DNA from: Azospirillum doebereinerae
GTDB lineage: Bacteria; Pseudomonadota; Alphaproteobacteria; Azospirillales; Azospirillaceae
Assembly: GCF_003989665.1 (NCBI RefSeq)
Contig: NZ_RZIJ01000037.1
Coordinates: 1 to 42,246, forward strand
DNA: 42,246 bases
Direction of reading: 5' to 3'
The notes beneath the pieces were generated by a model that saw only the letters and a program-made list of their open reading frames with translations, had not been told where the DNA came from and made no database searches. Position numbers and translations under genes: made by a program. Position 1 is the first letter of the stretch. The number at the start of each line of letters is the position of its first letter. Below, piece after piece: positions 29,989-38,704 of this stretch.

Positions 29989-31689
29989 TCAGTCGGCCTT
30001 GGCGGCGGCGGGATCGTCCAGCGCGCCGTAATTCCCGTCGCGGAACGCCTTCAGGCTGCTGTCCACGGCGCCGGCCTCGATGCCGGCGCTGCGCAGCACC
30101 AGACCGGCCAGTTGCAGGCTGGCCTCCATGGTCTCCGGCACCACGGCGCTAGCGCCGGCCTCGGTCAGCGGGGCGGTCTGGCCCAGATCGTGGGCGCGGG
30201 CGATGATCGGCAGGTCGGGGGTGGCGGCGTGGATCGCCTCGACGGCGCGCTGGGCCTGCTCCGGCCGGTTCAGCGTGATGACGGCGGCGCGCGCCCGCTC
30301 GATCCCGGCGGCGCGCAGCACGCTGCCCTGGCTGGCGTCGCCGTAATAGATCGGCAGCCCCTCGACGCGCGCCGCCGCGATGCGTTGCGGCTCCAGATCC
30401 AGCGCGACGTAGGGGATGCCGTGCGCGGTCAGCAGGCGGGCGACGGCCTTGCCAACCCGGCCGTAGCCGGCGATCAGCACATGGCTCTTCAGGTCGCTGG
30501 TCTCGATCCCGAAGGCCTCGGCGCCGCGCCGCGCCTCGATCCGCTGGGCCAGCCGCTGGGCCAGCGCGCCGATCGCCGGGGTGACCGCCATGCTGAGCGC
30601 GACCGAGGAGGAGACCAGCAGCCCGGTCCGCGCGTCGAGCACCGACAGCGCGGTCGCCTTGCCGATCAGCACGAAGGCGAACTCGCCGCCCTGGGACAGC
30701 AGCAGGCCGATGCGCAGCGAGGTCGCCACCCCCAGCCCCGACAGGCGGCAGAGCAGGAACAGCATCGCGCTCTTGCCGACCAGCAGGGCGGCGGTCAGGG
30801 CGGCGATGGTCCCGGCCTCGCGCCCCATCGCCGGCAGGTCGAGCGACATGCCGACCGTCATGAAGAACAGGCCGAGCAGCAGGCCCCGGAACGGCTCGAT
30901 GTCCGCCTCCACCTGATGGCGGTAGGCGGTGTCGGCCAGCAGCATGCCGGCCAGGAAGGCGCCGAGCGCCATCGACATCCCGGCCTCGGCGGTCAGCCAG
31001 CCGACCGACAGCACGACGAACAGGTTGGTGGCGGTGAACAGCTCCGGGTTGCCGGCCGACGCGATGAAGCGGTAGACCGGCCGCACCACGAAGCGGCCCA
31101 GCAGCATGATCAGCAGGATCGCCGCCGCCGCCTTCAGCCCGGCCAGCCCCAGGGCGAGCGGAATGCTGGAGTTCGGGTCGGCCAGCAGCGGCAGCAGCGT
31201 CAGCAGCGGCACCACCGCCAGATCCTGGAAGATCAGCACGGCGACGGAGATGCGCCCGAATCGGGCCACCGTCTCCCCCCGCTCCACCAGAAGTTTCAGG
31301 ACCGTCGCGGTGGAGGAGAAGGCCAGCATGCCGCCGACCACCAGCGAGGCCTCCGGCGGAAGTCCCAGCGCGTAGGCCCCCAGCCCGAGCATGGCGCTGG
31401 TCAGCACCACCTGCATCAGCCCCAGCCCGAAGATGTAGCGCCGCATCGCCTGGAGGCGCGACAGCGGCAGTTCCAGCCCGATGGCGAAGAGCAGGAAGAC
31501 GACGCCGAATTCCGACAGGACCTGCGGCAACTCCAGGTCGACCATGGGGCCGGGCATGTGCGGCCCCAGCATCATGCCGGCGACCAGGTAGCCCAGCACC
31601 GCCGGGATGCGCAGCGCCTGGAACAGGGGGACCACGACGATCGCGGACAGCAACAGGAAGAGGACGTCGCGAAGGATGGTGTCGTGCAT
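29989..31689 (-). CDS. CPA2-family cation/proton antiporter with RCK domain (KefB/KefC/YbaL-like)
   Basis: Inner-membrane monovalent cation:proton antiporter, 566 residues. About 12 helices fill the first about 390 residues, with the CPA2 motifs GYLVAGMMLGPHMPG (33-47), FLLFAIGLEL (66-75), LAFSSTATVLKLL and ISVAVLIFQDLAVVPLL, the last holding the Gln-Asp that carries protons. The cytosolic RCK-N domain begins HVLIAGYGRVGKAVARLL (about 405-422), a dinucleotide-binding loop, with YGDASQGSVLRAAGIERARAAVITL. The tail after about 520 is short, unlike full KefC, and no KefF/KefG partner is adjacent, so glutathione gating is doubtful. The start at 31689 is supported by the membrane-protein N-terminus. 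Confidence 0.9.
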   Translation of the reverse strand: MHDTILRDVLFLLLSAIVVVPLFQALRIPAVLGYLVAGMMLGPHMPGPMVDLELPQVLSEFGVVFLLFAIGLELPLSRLQAMRRYIFGLGLMQVVLTSAMLGLGAYALGLPPEASLVVGGMLAFSSTATVLKLLVERGETVARFGRISVAVLIFQDLAVVPLLTLLPLLADPNSSIPLALGLAGLKAAAAILLIMLLGRFVVRPVYRFIASAGNPELFTATNLFVVLSVGWLTAEAGMSMALGAFLAGMLLADTAYRHQVEADIEPFRGLLLGLFFMTVGMSLDLPAMGREAGTIAALTAALLVGKSAMLFLLCRLSGLGVATSLRIGLLLSQGGEFAFVLIGKATALSVLDARTGLLVSSSVALSMAVTPAIGALAQRLAQRIEARRGAEAFGIETSDLKSHVLIAGYGRVGKAVARLLTAHGIPYVALDLEPQRIAAARVEGLPIYYGDASQGSVLRAAGIERARAAVITLNRPEQAQRAVEAIHAATPDLPIIARAHDLGQTAPLTEAGASAVVPETMEASLQLAGLVLRSAGIEAGAVDSSLKAFRDGNYGALDDPAAAKAD

Positions 31690-32295
31690 CGGCCGGCGCT
31701 GAGGATGGGGTAAAGAGCGCCCCTGTATGGTCCCCCGACGGTGCCCGCATCAAGCGGCGCAACGGCTTTCGGGAAAAATACCCGTCGCGGCGGGATTTTC
31801 GCCGCCCCCGTCCGTTGAAACCACGTCGCCACCGCCCTGGGAGCGCCGGTCGGCGACTCGCCGGATCCGTCCCTGCACGGTCACGTTTCAAACCGGTTCC
31901 CTCGCACGACCCCACGGGATCGGCCGCCGGCTTCGGGTGCTCCATTCTTTGACGTTTGCGTCAAGCGTCCGATTGCAACGGAAGTGTTACACGCGTGAAA
32001 TACAGTTCCTTGGGCTGTGGGTGGAGTTTGACATTTCGTGCTCGTCCGGCACAAAAAAGCAGAACGCGGAGCAATCGAAAATGCATTTATTCGCAGTCGG
32101 ATACTAGTCGACATGGATTTTAGTTCCCTGATGCGACATGACCCATGGACAAATGAGGGGATTCCAAGAATATATTTCAGAAAGGGAGGCGTCCCGCAGG
32201 GAATGCACACAACGCGATGCATTTCCTGGTGCGAGACGGCCAACAGCAAGAATGTTCCGTCGCAACGGATGGTTTGGGAAACGAGGTGAGCCGGC
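31690..32295. other. Intergenic region between antiporter and hybrid kinase genes
   Basis: This 606-bp gap separates divergent genes. The half next to the antiporter is GC-rich. From about 31940 it becomes AT-richer and contains the inverted repeat TTGACG-TTTG-CGTCAA (31949-31964). Short open frames around 32038-32289 have no convincing ribosome site or codon bias, so no gene is called. Promoters for both flanking genes must lie here, but none stands out. Confidence 0.5.
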
Positions 32296-34494
32296 ATGCG
32301 GATGAGGTCCAGGCTTGTGCTGCTCATCATGGGGGTGGTGGTGCCGCTGGTTGCCTTTGCCGGCGGCGCGACCCTGTGGTTGGCGGAAGAACAGCGGGAC
32401 GCCGCCACGGTGCGGATGGAAGGGGTGGTGACCGCGCTCTCGCTCAGCCTCGACCATGAGCTGGAAAACGCCATCGCCCTCCTCGAACTTCTCTCCAAAT
32501 CCCACGCCCTGGCGGAAGAGCGCTATCCGGATCTCCGCACCGAGGCGCTGGCCGCGCTGCAGGGCCGGCCGCTGTGGTCGGCCGTGGTGGTGGCGGACCC
32601 CTTCGGGAAATTCCTGATGAACACCGCGCTGCCGCCGGGAGCGCCGCTGCCCACCCACCGCGATCTTCCCTTGTTCGAGACGATCCGGAAGAAGCCGGAG
32701 CCCGCAGTCTCCGACCTCTTCACCGGTCTGGTCCAGCGCCGGCCGTTGCTGGCCGCGGCGTTCCCGCTGCATTCGAGAGGAGTTCTGTCCGGGTCGCTGC
32801 TGATGACCATTCCGACGGAAAACCTGTCGGAGCTGCTGCGGGTCCAGGCCATGCCGCCGGGCTGGACCGCGACGATCATCGACAGCACCGGAACCATCGT
32901 GGCGCGCTCGCGCGACGCCGACACCATGGTGGGCCGGAAGGTTCCCGTCGGCAGCCGGCCGGAGGGCATCAACATGTACCTCTCCAAATCGGTCGAGGGC
33001 GTGCCGGTCTACGTCTCCTCCCGCCGTTTGAAGCGGGCGGATTGGACGGTCTACTGCCTGGTGCCCGTCGGAATCGTCGAAGGGCCGTCGCGCCTCACCA
33101 TCCTGGTCATGCTGGCGGGCGGCACCGCCACGCTGGCGCTGGCGCTGGGCTGGGCCGCCCTGTTCGGGCGCCGCTTCGTCCGCGAGGTCCGCATGCTGGC
33201 GGAGGACGCCACCGCGCTCGGGGTCGGGCAGCCGCTCAACACCAGCCACCGCTTCACCATCGACGAGGTCGCCGGGGTGCGGGACGCCCTGCACCGCACC
33301 GCCCAGGCGGTGCGGCAGCGCGAGGACTGGCAACGGGGCGCCGAACAACAGCTGCGCCAAGCGTGGAACGAGGCGGAGGCCGCGCACCGCGAGGCCGACC
33401 GGGCGAACCGCGCCAAGACCGCCTTCCTCGCCGCCGCCAGCCACGACCTGCGCCAGCCGGCGCAGTCGCTGCTGCTGTTCGCCGACCTGTTGAAGCGCAA
33501 GATGAAGGGCCACGCCTCAGCCCACATCGTCGACGCCCTGCAGCAATCGGCCAACGCGCTGAACGGCATCCTGAACGGGATCCTGGACATTTCGAAGATC
33601 GACGCCGGATTCGTCCGGACCGAGCTGGCCGACGTTCCCCTGGCCCCCATCGTCGAGGAGATCCAGCGGGAGTTCGCCGAGCAGGCGGCGGCGCAGGGGT
33701 TGGAGCTGCGCGTCATCGATTGCGGCGTCATGGTGCGCACCGACCCGGTCCTGCTGGGGCGGGTGCTGCGCCATCTGGTCGAGAACGCCCTGAAATTCAC
33801 CACCAACGGCGGCGTGCTGATCGGCTGCCGCAAGCGCGGCTCCATGGTCCGGCTCGACGTGATCGACACCGGGCGGGGCATCCCGGAGGAGCACACCGAG
33901 GCGATCTTCGAGGAGTTCTTCCAGGTCGACAACCCCGGGCGCGACCGCAAGCGCGGCGTCGGTCTGGGACTCGCCATCGTGCGCCGGCTGCTGACGGCGC
34001 TGGGGCACAAGATGGAGGTCGCGTCGCGGGTGGGGCGGGGAAGCCGCTTTTCGATCAACCTGCTGGTCACCGGCCAGCGCGCGAACGAGCGCGGCGCCGA
34101 GCCCGACGGCTTTTCGACCTCGGCGCGCAACGGCCTTCTGCTGGTGATCGAGGACGAGGTGTATGTCCGCGCCGCGATGACCACGGTGCTGTCGGAATGG
34201 GGCTTCGACGTCGTCGAGGCTGCGTCGGCCCGCGAGGCGCTGACGACGCTGGCCGGGCGTTGCCCCGACCTGATCGTGGCCGATTACCGCCTGCGCGACA
34301 ACGAGACTGGCTATTCGGCCGTCGGCGTCGTCCGCACGCTGTGCGGCGTCAACGTTCCCGCCATCATCGTCAGCGCGGACACCTCGCCCTCCAAGGTGGC
34401 GATGGCGCGGGAAGCGGGTACCTCGTTGTTGAGCAAGCCCGTGTCGCTCCACGAGCTTCGCAAGGTGATCCGCAAGGAATTGCAGCGGCTTTGA
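32296..34494 (+). CDS. Membrane hybrid histidine kinase with C-terminal receiver
   Basis: A 732-residue two-component sensor. First helix about 7-28, a periplasmic Cache-like sensor (about 30-262, with SAVVVADPFGKFLMNT and ATIIDSTGTIVARSRD strands), and second helix about 266-290. A HAMP-like linker leads to a coiled coil and the dimerisation domain with phospho-acceptor H383 in AAASHDLRQPAQSL. The ATPase domain shows N497 (HLVENALKF), DTGRGIP (524-530) and GVGLGLAIV (554-562). A receiver domain follows from about 612 with phospho-acceptor D663 (LIVADYRL) and K-containing SKPVS. The ATG at 32296 follows GAGGTG. There is no separate response regulator nearby. It precedes the secretion locus by a terminator-like hairpin, so a link is only positional. 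Confidence 0.93.
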   Translation: MRMRSRLVLLIMGVVVPLVAFAGGATLWLAEEQRDAATVRMEGVVTALSLSLDHELENAIALLELLSKSHALAEERYPDLRTEALAALQGRPLWSAVVVADPFGKFLMNTALPPGAPLPTHRDLPLFETIRKKPEPAVSDLFTGLVQRRPLLAAAFPLHSRGVLSGSLLMTIPTENLSELLRVQAMPPGWTATIIDSTGTIVARSRDADTMVGRKVPVGSRPEGINMYLSKSVEGVPVYVSSRRLKRADWTVYCLVPVGIVEGPSRLTILVMLAGGTATLALALGWAALFGRRFVREVRMLAEDATALGVGQPLNTSHRFTIDEVAGVRDALHRTAQAVRQREDWQRGAEQQLRQAWNEAEAAHREADRANRAKTAFLAAASHDLRQPAQSLLLFADLLKRKMKGHASAHIVDALQQSANALNGILNGILDISKIDAGFVRTELADVPLAPIVEEIQREFAEQAAAQGLELRVIDCGVMVRTDPVLLGRVLRHLVENALKFTTNGGVLIGCRKRGSMVRLDVIDTGRGIPEEHTEAIFEEFFQVDNPGRDRKRGVGLGLAIVRRLLTALGHKMEVASRVGRGSRFSINLLVTGQRANERGAEPDGFSTSARNGLLLVIEDEVYVRAAMTTVLSEWGFDVVEAASAREALTTLAGRCPDLIVADYRLRDNETGYSAVGVVRTLCGVNVPAIIVSADTSPSKVAMAREAGTSLLSKPVSLHELRKVIRKELQRL

Positions 34495-34868
34495 GCGGCC
34501 ACGGCGACCGGCCGGGCGGTCAAGTCTACGCCTTTGTCCACAAAGGGAAAAAGGGTTTGAAGTCCTTTTTCCCGCGCGTCCGGGCTAACCGGAAGGGGTG
34601 GCCCCCTCCCTAACCTATCCATTTTCCCAGCACCACTATCCGCTGGCCGGCAGGACGGCCGAGGGTTGAAAGAGTTATTCATGAGGGACGAAACGAAACA
34701 CGTCGTCCGCGTCCGCCAACGAAAGCCCGTCCCGCCGAAACGATCGTGGCGGATCGGGCGCCGCCTTCCACAAAACCGCGCGTCCCCTTGCCGCGCCCGG
34801 CCACTGCCGGGCGTCGACACCACCGGCTTGCCTCGCGCAGGCCCACCGCCGCTCGAAGCAGGACAGCC
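34495..34868. other. Gap between hybrid kinase and secretion operon
   Basis: This 374-bp gap holds the hairpin at 34545-34573 and a truncated piece of the GC-rich repeat family (GGTGGCCCCCTCCCTAACC near 34598). The secretion frame is open back to about 34746, but that stretch is Arg/Pro-rich and lacks a ribosome site, so it is treated as untranslated. The promoter of the secretion operon is presumably here but is not obvious. Confidence 0.5.
34545..34573 (+). terminator. Hairpin after hybrid kinase gene
   Basis: GGGAAAAAGG (34545-34554) and CCTTTTTCCC (34564-34573) are perfect inverted copies with a nine-base loop, 50 bp after the kinase stop codon. The T-run is within the second arm, so this is a plausible terminator that may work in both directions. 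Confidence 0.6.
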
Positions 34869-36536
34869 ATGCCGAAGACCGGACAGCACCCCGTTCCAGG
34901 CTATCGCGGGCACACCGTCGCGCTCCACGCGCAGGTGATCGCCATGTCCGCCGTCATCAGCGTCGCCGCCCTGGCGATGCCGGTGGCGGTGCTGCAGGTG
35001 TACGACCGCATCATCCCCAACCATTCGCAGCACACCGCTGTCATCATGGTGGTCGGGGTGACGCTGGCCCTGCTGGCCGAAGCCATCCTGCGCGTCGCTC
35101 GCGCCCACATCCTGGGCCGGCTGGCCACGCGCTTCGAGCGGACGATGAACCGACGGGCGGTGGCCCACTTGTTCGCCAGCGACCTCAGCGCCTTCGAGGC
35201 GCAGCCGGCCGGCACCCATCTGGAGCGGATCGGCGCCATCGCCACCCTGCGCGACCACGCCTCGGGGCAGTCGCTGCTGGCGCTCTACGACATCCCCTTC
35301 GCGGCGGTCTCGCTGGCGCTGATCGCCTATTTCGCCGGCTGGCTGGTCGCGGTTCCGCTGGTCGGGCTGGCGGCGATGGCGGTGGTCACGGTGTGGGCCG
35401 GGCGCGAGGCGCAGGCCGTCCAGACCGCCGTCGCCAAGGCCGAGGACGAGCGGTCGAGCTTCATCATCGGTCTCTTCTCGGGCATCCAGTCGGTCAAGGC
35501 GATGGCGCTGGAGCTGCCGCTGCTGCGCCGCTACGAGGCGCTCCAGGGCCGCCGCCTCGCCGTCAACGGCACCGCCGAGCTGGGCGCCCAGCACCTGACC
35601 GAGACCGGCCAGTTCGTCGCGCAGCTCAGCAGCCTCGGCACCGTCGCCTTCGGCAGCCTGCTGGTGGTGGGCGGGGGCTTGAGCATCGGCGGGCTGTCGG
35701 CCTGCACGCTGCTGGTCGGCCGCTCGCTGGCCCCGGCGCAGGGGTTGATGGCCCTGTGGCTGCGCCGCCAGTCCACGCAGGTGGCCATCGCCAAGCTGAA
35801 CGACCTCTTCGCGCTGCCGACCGAAGCCCCGTCCGCCGGCATCCTCGACGCCGCCACCGCCTCGCCCCGCCTGTCGCTCACCGATCTCAGCTTCGGCTTC
35901 GGGGGCGAGCGCGCCGTGCTGCGCAACGTCGACCTCGAGGTGAAGCAGGGCGAGATCGTCGCGCTGGTCGGCCCCACCGGCGGCGGCAAGTCCACCCTGC
36001 TGTCGCTGGTCGCCGGGCTGTACCGCCCGACCGGCGGGCGCGTGCTGCTCGACGGGCTGCCGCTCGACGTCTACGACCCGGTGACGCTGCGCGGCTTCAT
36101 CGCCCTGCTGTCGCACCGCGAGACCCTGTTCCGCGGCACGGTGATGGACAACCTCACCCTGTTCCAGCCCGAGAAGCTGAAGGACGCGATGGCCGCCGCC
36201 GAGCGCGCCGGGATCGTCGAGGTCATCAACGCCATGCCGCAGGGCTTCGCCACCATCATCGGCGACGGCGCCACCGACCCGCTGCCGCGCGGCCTCGCCC
36301 AGCGCATCGCCATCGCCCGCGCCCTGGTGCAGAAGCCCAAGGTGATCCTGTTCGACGACGCCAACGCGTCCGCCGACGACCAGGGCGACCGCATCCTGGT
36401 CTCCCTGCTCGACAGCATGCGGCTGGACAGCGCGGTGATCTTCGTCACGCACCGCCCGGCGATGCTGAAGCGGGCGACCCGCATCTACCGCCTGTCGGAA
36501 GGGCGCCTCGACCGCACGCCGGAGCTCGTCGCATGA
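34869..36536 (+). CDS. Type I secretion ABC transporter subunit A (degenerate ATP site)
   Basis: Half-size ABC exporter, 555 residues: a membrane domain of about six helices (about 20-300) and an ATPase domain. Walker A GPTGGGKST (368-376) is intact. The Q-loop glutamine is replaced by His (ALLSHRETLF), the signature reads LPRGLAQR (472-479) in place of LSGGQxQR, and the catalytic Glu after Walker B is Asp (ILFDD, 493-497). The H-loop H528 is present. The ATG at 34869 is preceded by AGGAC. Its stop overlaps the start of the next gene (ATGA). The pair of unequal ABC subunits plus an adaptor and a large repeat protein indicates a type I secretion system with a heterodimeric ATPase. Confidence 0.85.
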   Translation: MPKTGQHPVPGYRGHTVALHAQVIAMSAVISVAALAMPVAVLQVYDRIIPNHSQHTAVIMVVGVTLALLAEAILRVARAHILGRLATRFERTMNRRAVAHLFASDLSAFEAQPAGTHLERIGAIATLRDHASGQSLLALYDIPFAAVSLALIAYFAGWLVAVPLVGLAAMAVVTVWAGREAQAVQTAVAKAEDERSSFIIGLFSGIQSVKAMALELPLLRRYEALQGRRLAVNGTAELGAQHLTETGQFVAQLSSLGTVAFGSLLVVGGGLSIGGLSACTLLVGRSLAPAQGLMALWLRRQSTQVAIAKLNDLFALPTEAPSAGILDAATASPRLSLTDLSFGFGGERAVLRNVDLEVKQGEIVALVGPTGGGKSTLLSLVAGLYRPTGGRVLLDGLPLDVYDPVTLRGFIALLSHRETLFRGTVMDNLTLFQPEKLKDAMAAAERAGIVEVINAMPQGFATIIGDGATDPLPRGLAQRIAIARALVQKPKVILFDDANASADDQGDRILVSLLDSMRLDSAVIFVTHRPAMLKRATRIYRLSEGRLDRTPELVA

Positions 36537-38704
36537 CCCACGTTCTCGACCCCGCCAGCAGCCCGGACCTGGCCTTCCTCGCCGCCTCCGCCCCCACCGG
36601 CACGGCGGCCCACGACCTGACCGCCACGCTGATCCTGCTGCTCCAGCGGATGGGCTGGACCGGCGGCAGCCGCGAGATCGGCGAGGCGCTGCCCTGGTCG
36701 TCGGACCGTCCCCCGGTGACGGAGCTGCGCGACATCGCCGCCCGCCTCGGCTTCGCCAGCAGCGCCCGGCGGAGCCGCCGCCGTTTCTCCGGCGCCGACC
36801 TGCGCCGCTCGGTGATGGACGCGGAGGGCTGCGACGGCGCGGTGCTCTACCTGCCCGACAGCGGCCTGCCGGGCGTGCTGGAGATCGTCAACGGCACGCT
36901 GGTGCTGCTGCGCCCCGACGCGCCGCTCTCGGCGGTGGAGACGGCGCTGGGCGGCGGCACCCTGGTCACGGTCGTGCCGGTGGAGAGCGAGCCGCAGGCC
37001 CCGGTGGGCGAGCGCAAGACCTGGATGCGCGACCGGCTCGGCTCGGCTTTGCCGCTGATCGGCGCGGCGCTGGGGCTGACGCTGTTCGCCAATCTGCTGG
37101 CGCTCAGCAGCCCGCTCTTCGTGATGACCATCTACGACAAGGTCGTCGCCGTCGGCTCGATCACGCTGCTGATCATGCTCAGCGTCGGCGCGGTCGGCGC
37201 GCTGGCGCTGGAGATGGTGATGCGCCGGCTGCGCAGCCGCATCATGGCGCACGCCGGGGCGCGGCTCGGCTACATCGTCGGCAACGCGGTGCTGGCCCGC
37301 CTGCTGCACCTGCCGAGCCAGATGACCGAGCGCGTCGCCGTCGCCGCCCAGGTGTCGCGCGTCAAGGATCTGGACCGGGTGCGCGACCTGCTGACCGGCC
37401 CGCTGGCCCAGGCCTGCCTGGATCTGCCCTTCGCCGTCATCTTCCTGGGCGCCATCGCCGTTTTGGCCGGTTGGCTGGTGCTGGTGCCGCTGACCGCCGG
37501 CCTGATCTATTTCGTCGCCGCGCTGATCGGCAACGCCCTGACGCGGTCGCGCGTGACCTCGGCCGCCACCGCCGGGGCGCGCCGGCAGGAGCTTCTGCTG
37601 GAGATCGTCGAGCGGATGGCGGCGATCCGCGCCATCGGCGGCGCCCCCGTCTGGCGCGCCCGCTACGAGGCGCTGGCCGGGCGCATGGCCGAGGCCAACT
37701 TCCGCAACGCCCAGTCCAGCAACACGGTCTCCACCTTCAGCCAGTCGCTGGCGACGCTCGCCGGTCTGGCGACGCTGGGCTTCGGCATCGAGCTGGTGCT
37801 GGTCGGCACGCTGACCACGGGCGGGCTGATCGGCACCATGATGCTGGTGTGGCGGACGCTGGGGCCGATGCAGAACGCCTTCCTCGCCAGCACCCGCTTC
37901 GGCCAGCTCCGCGCCTCGCTGCGGCAGGTCGAGACCCTGATGGCGACGGCGCCCGAGCGCAGCGAGGCGGTGCGGACCGACCGTGGCCTCGACATCCACG
38001 GGCAGGTCACCTTCAGCCACGTCACCTTCCGCTACGGCCGCGAGGCCGAGCCGATCCTCGCCAACATCGGCTTCGACGTGGAGCCGGGCGAGGTGGTCGC
38101 CATCGTCGGCCGCAACGGCGGCGGCAAGTCCACCCTGCTGAAGCTGGTCGCCGGGCTCTACGCCCCCCAGGGCGGCTCGGTCCGCATCGATGGGCGCGAC
38201 ATCCGCCAGTTCGATCCGATGACGCTGCGCCGCTCCATCGCCTTCGTGCCGCAGATGCCGCAGTTCTTCGACGGCACGCTCGCCGAGAACCTGCGGCTGG
38301 TGGCGCCCGGCGTCGGCGACGAGGCCCTGCGCGCCGCGCTCGACCACGCCGGGGCGCTGGAGGCGGTGGACGCGCTGCCGAACGGGCTGGAGACCCGCTT
38401 CGACTCGCGCAACGTGCCGCTGCCGGCCGGTCTGCTGGCCCGGCTGTCGCTGGCCCGCACCTACCTGCGCGACGCGCCCATCGTGCTGCTCGACGAGCCG
38501 GCGGCGAGCGTCGACTTCGAGGGCGAGTTCGCCTTCACCTCGGCGGTCGAGGCGTTCCGCGGCCGCTCCACGGTTTTCTTCGTCACCCACCGCCGGGGCC
38601 ATCTGGCCATGGCCGACAAGGTGCTGATCATCGAGAACGGCACCACCCGCTATTTCGGCACCGCCGACAAGGTCCGCGACCGGATTCCGAAGGGGATGAT
38701 CTGA
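36533..38704 (+). CDS. Type I secretion ABC transporter subunit B with N-terminal C39-like domain
   Basis: A 723-residue ABC exporter. The first about 150 residues (TATLILLLQRMGWTGG...LRDIAARLGF...VLEIVNGTLVLLRP) resemble the peptidase C39-like domain of T1SS ATPases such as LapB/HlyB, but with no catalytic Cys-His arrangement visible, so it is a substrate-binding relic. Six helices follow (about 170-450). In the ATPase, Walker A GRNGGGKST (526-534), Q574 and Walker B with catalytic Glu (LLDEP, E655) and H686 are intact, while the signature reads LPAGLLAR (630-637). It is thus the better-preserved half of the pair. It overlaps both neighbours by 4 bp and 1 bp. Confidence 0.88.
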   Translation: MTHVLDPASSPDLAFLAASAPTGTAAHDLTATLILLLQRMGWTGGSREIGEALPWSSDRPPVTELRDIAARLGFASSARRSRRRFSGADLRRSVMDAEGCDGAVLYLPDSGLPGVLEIVNGTLVLLRPDAPLSAVETALGGGTLVTVVPVESEPQAPVGERKTWMRDRLGSALPLIGAALGLTLFANLLALSSPLFVMTIYDKVVAVGSITLLIMLSVGAVGALALEMVMRRLRSRIMAHAGARLGYIVGNAVLARLLHLPSQMTERVAVAAQVSRVKDLDRVRDLLTGPLAQACLDLPFAVIFLGAIAVLAGWLVLVPLTAGLIYFVAALIGNALTRSRVTSAATAGARRQELLLEIVERMAAIRAIGGAPVWRARYEALAGRMAEANFRNAQSSNTVSTFSQSLATLAGLATLGFGIELVLVGTLTTGGLIGTMMLVWRTLGPMQNAFLASTRFGQLRASLRQVETLMATAPERSEAVRTDRGLDIHGQVTFSHVTFRYGREAEPILANIGFDVEPGEVVAIVGRNGGGKSTLLKLVAGLYAPQGGSVRIDGRDIRQFDPMTLRRSIAFVPQMPQFFDGTLAENLRLVAPGVGDEALRAALDHAGALEAVDALPNGLETRFDSRNVPLPAGLLARLSLARTYLRDAPIVLLDEPAASVDFEGEFAFTSAVEAFRGRSTVFFVTHRRGHLAMADKVLIIENGTTRYFGTADKVRDRIPKGMI

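Noticed and set aside
32101..32140. ATACTAGT at 32101 and TGCGACAT at 32132 look like pieces of the bipartite element
   Set aside because: The palindrome is broken (ATACTAGTCG), and the distance and relative orientation do not match the four true copies.
32038..32289. Short plus-strand frame of 83 codons before the hybrid kinase
   Set aside because: No ribosome site, codon use unlike the genome, and no recognisable domain; probably promoter DNA.
35393..38704. A frame of about 1100 codons whose 5' half overlaps the first ABC exporter gene in another frame
   Set aside because: Only the 3' part from 36533 is the real second ABC subunit; the 5' part is Arg/Pro/Gly-rich shadow sequence.
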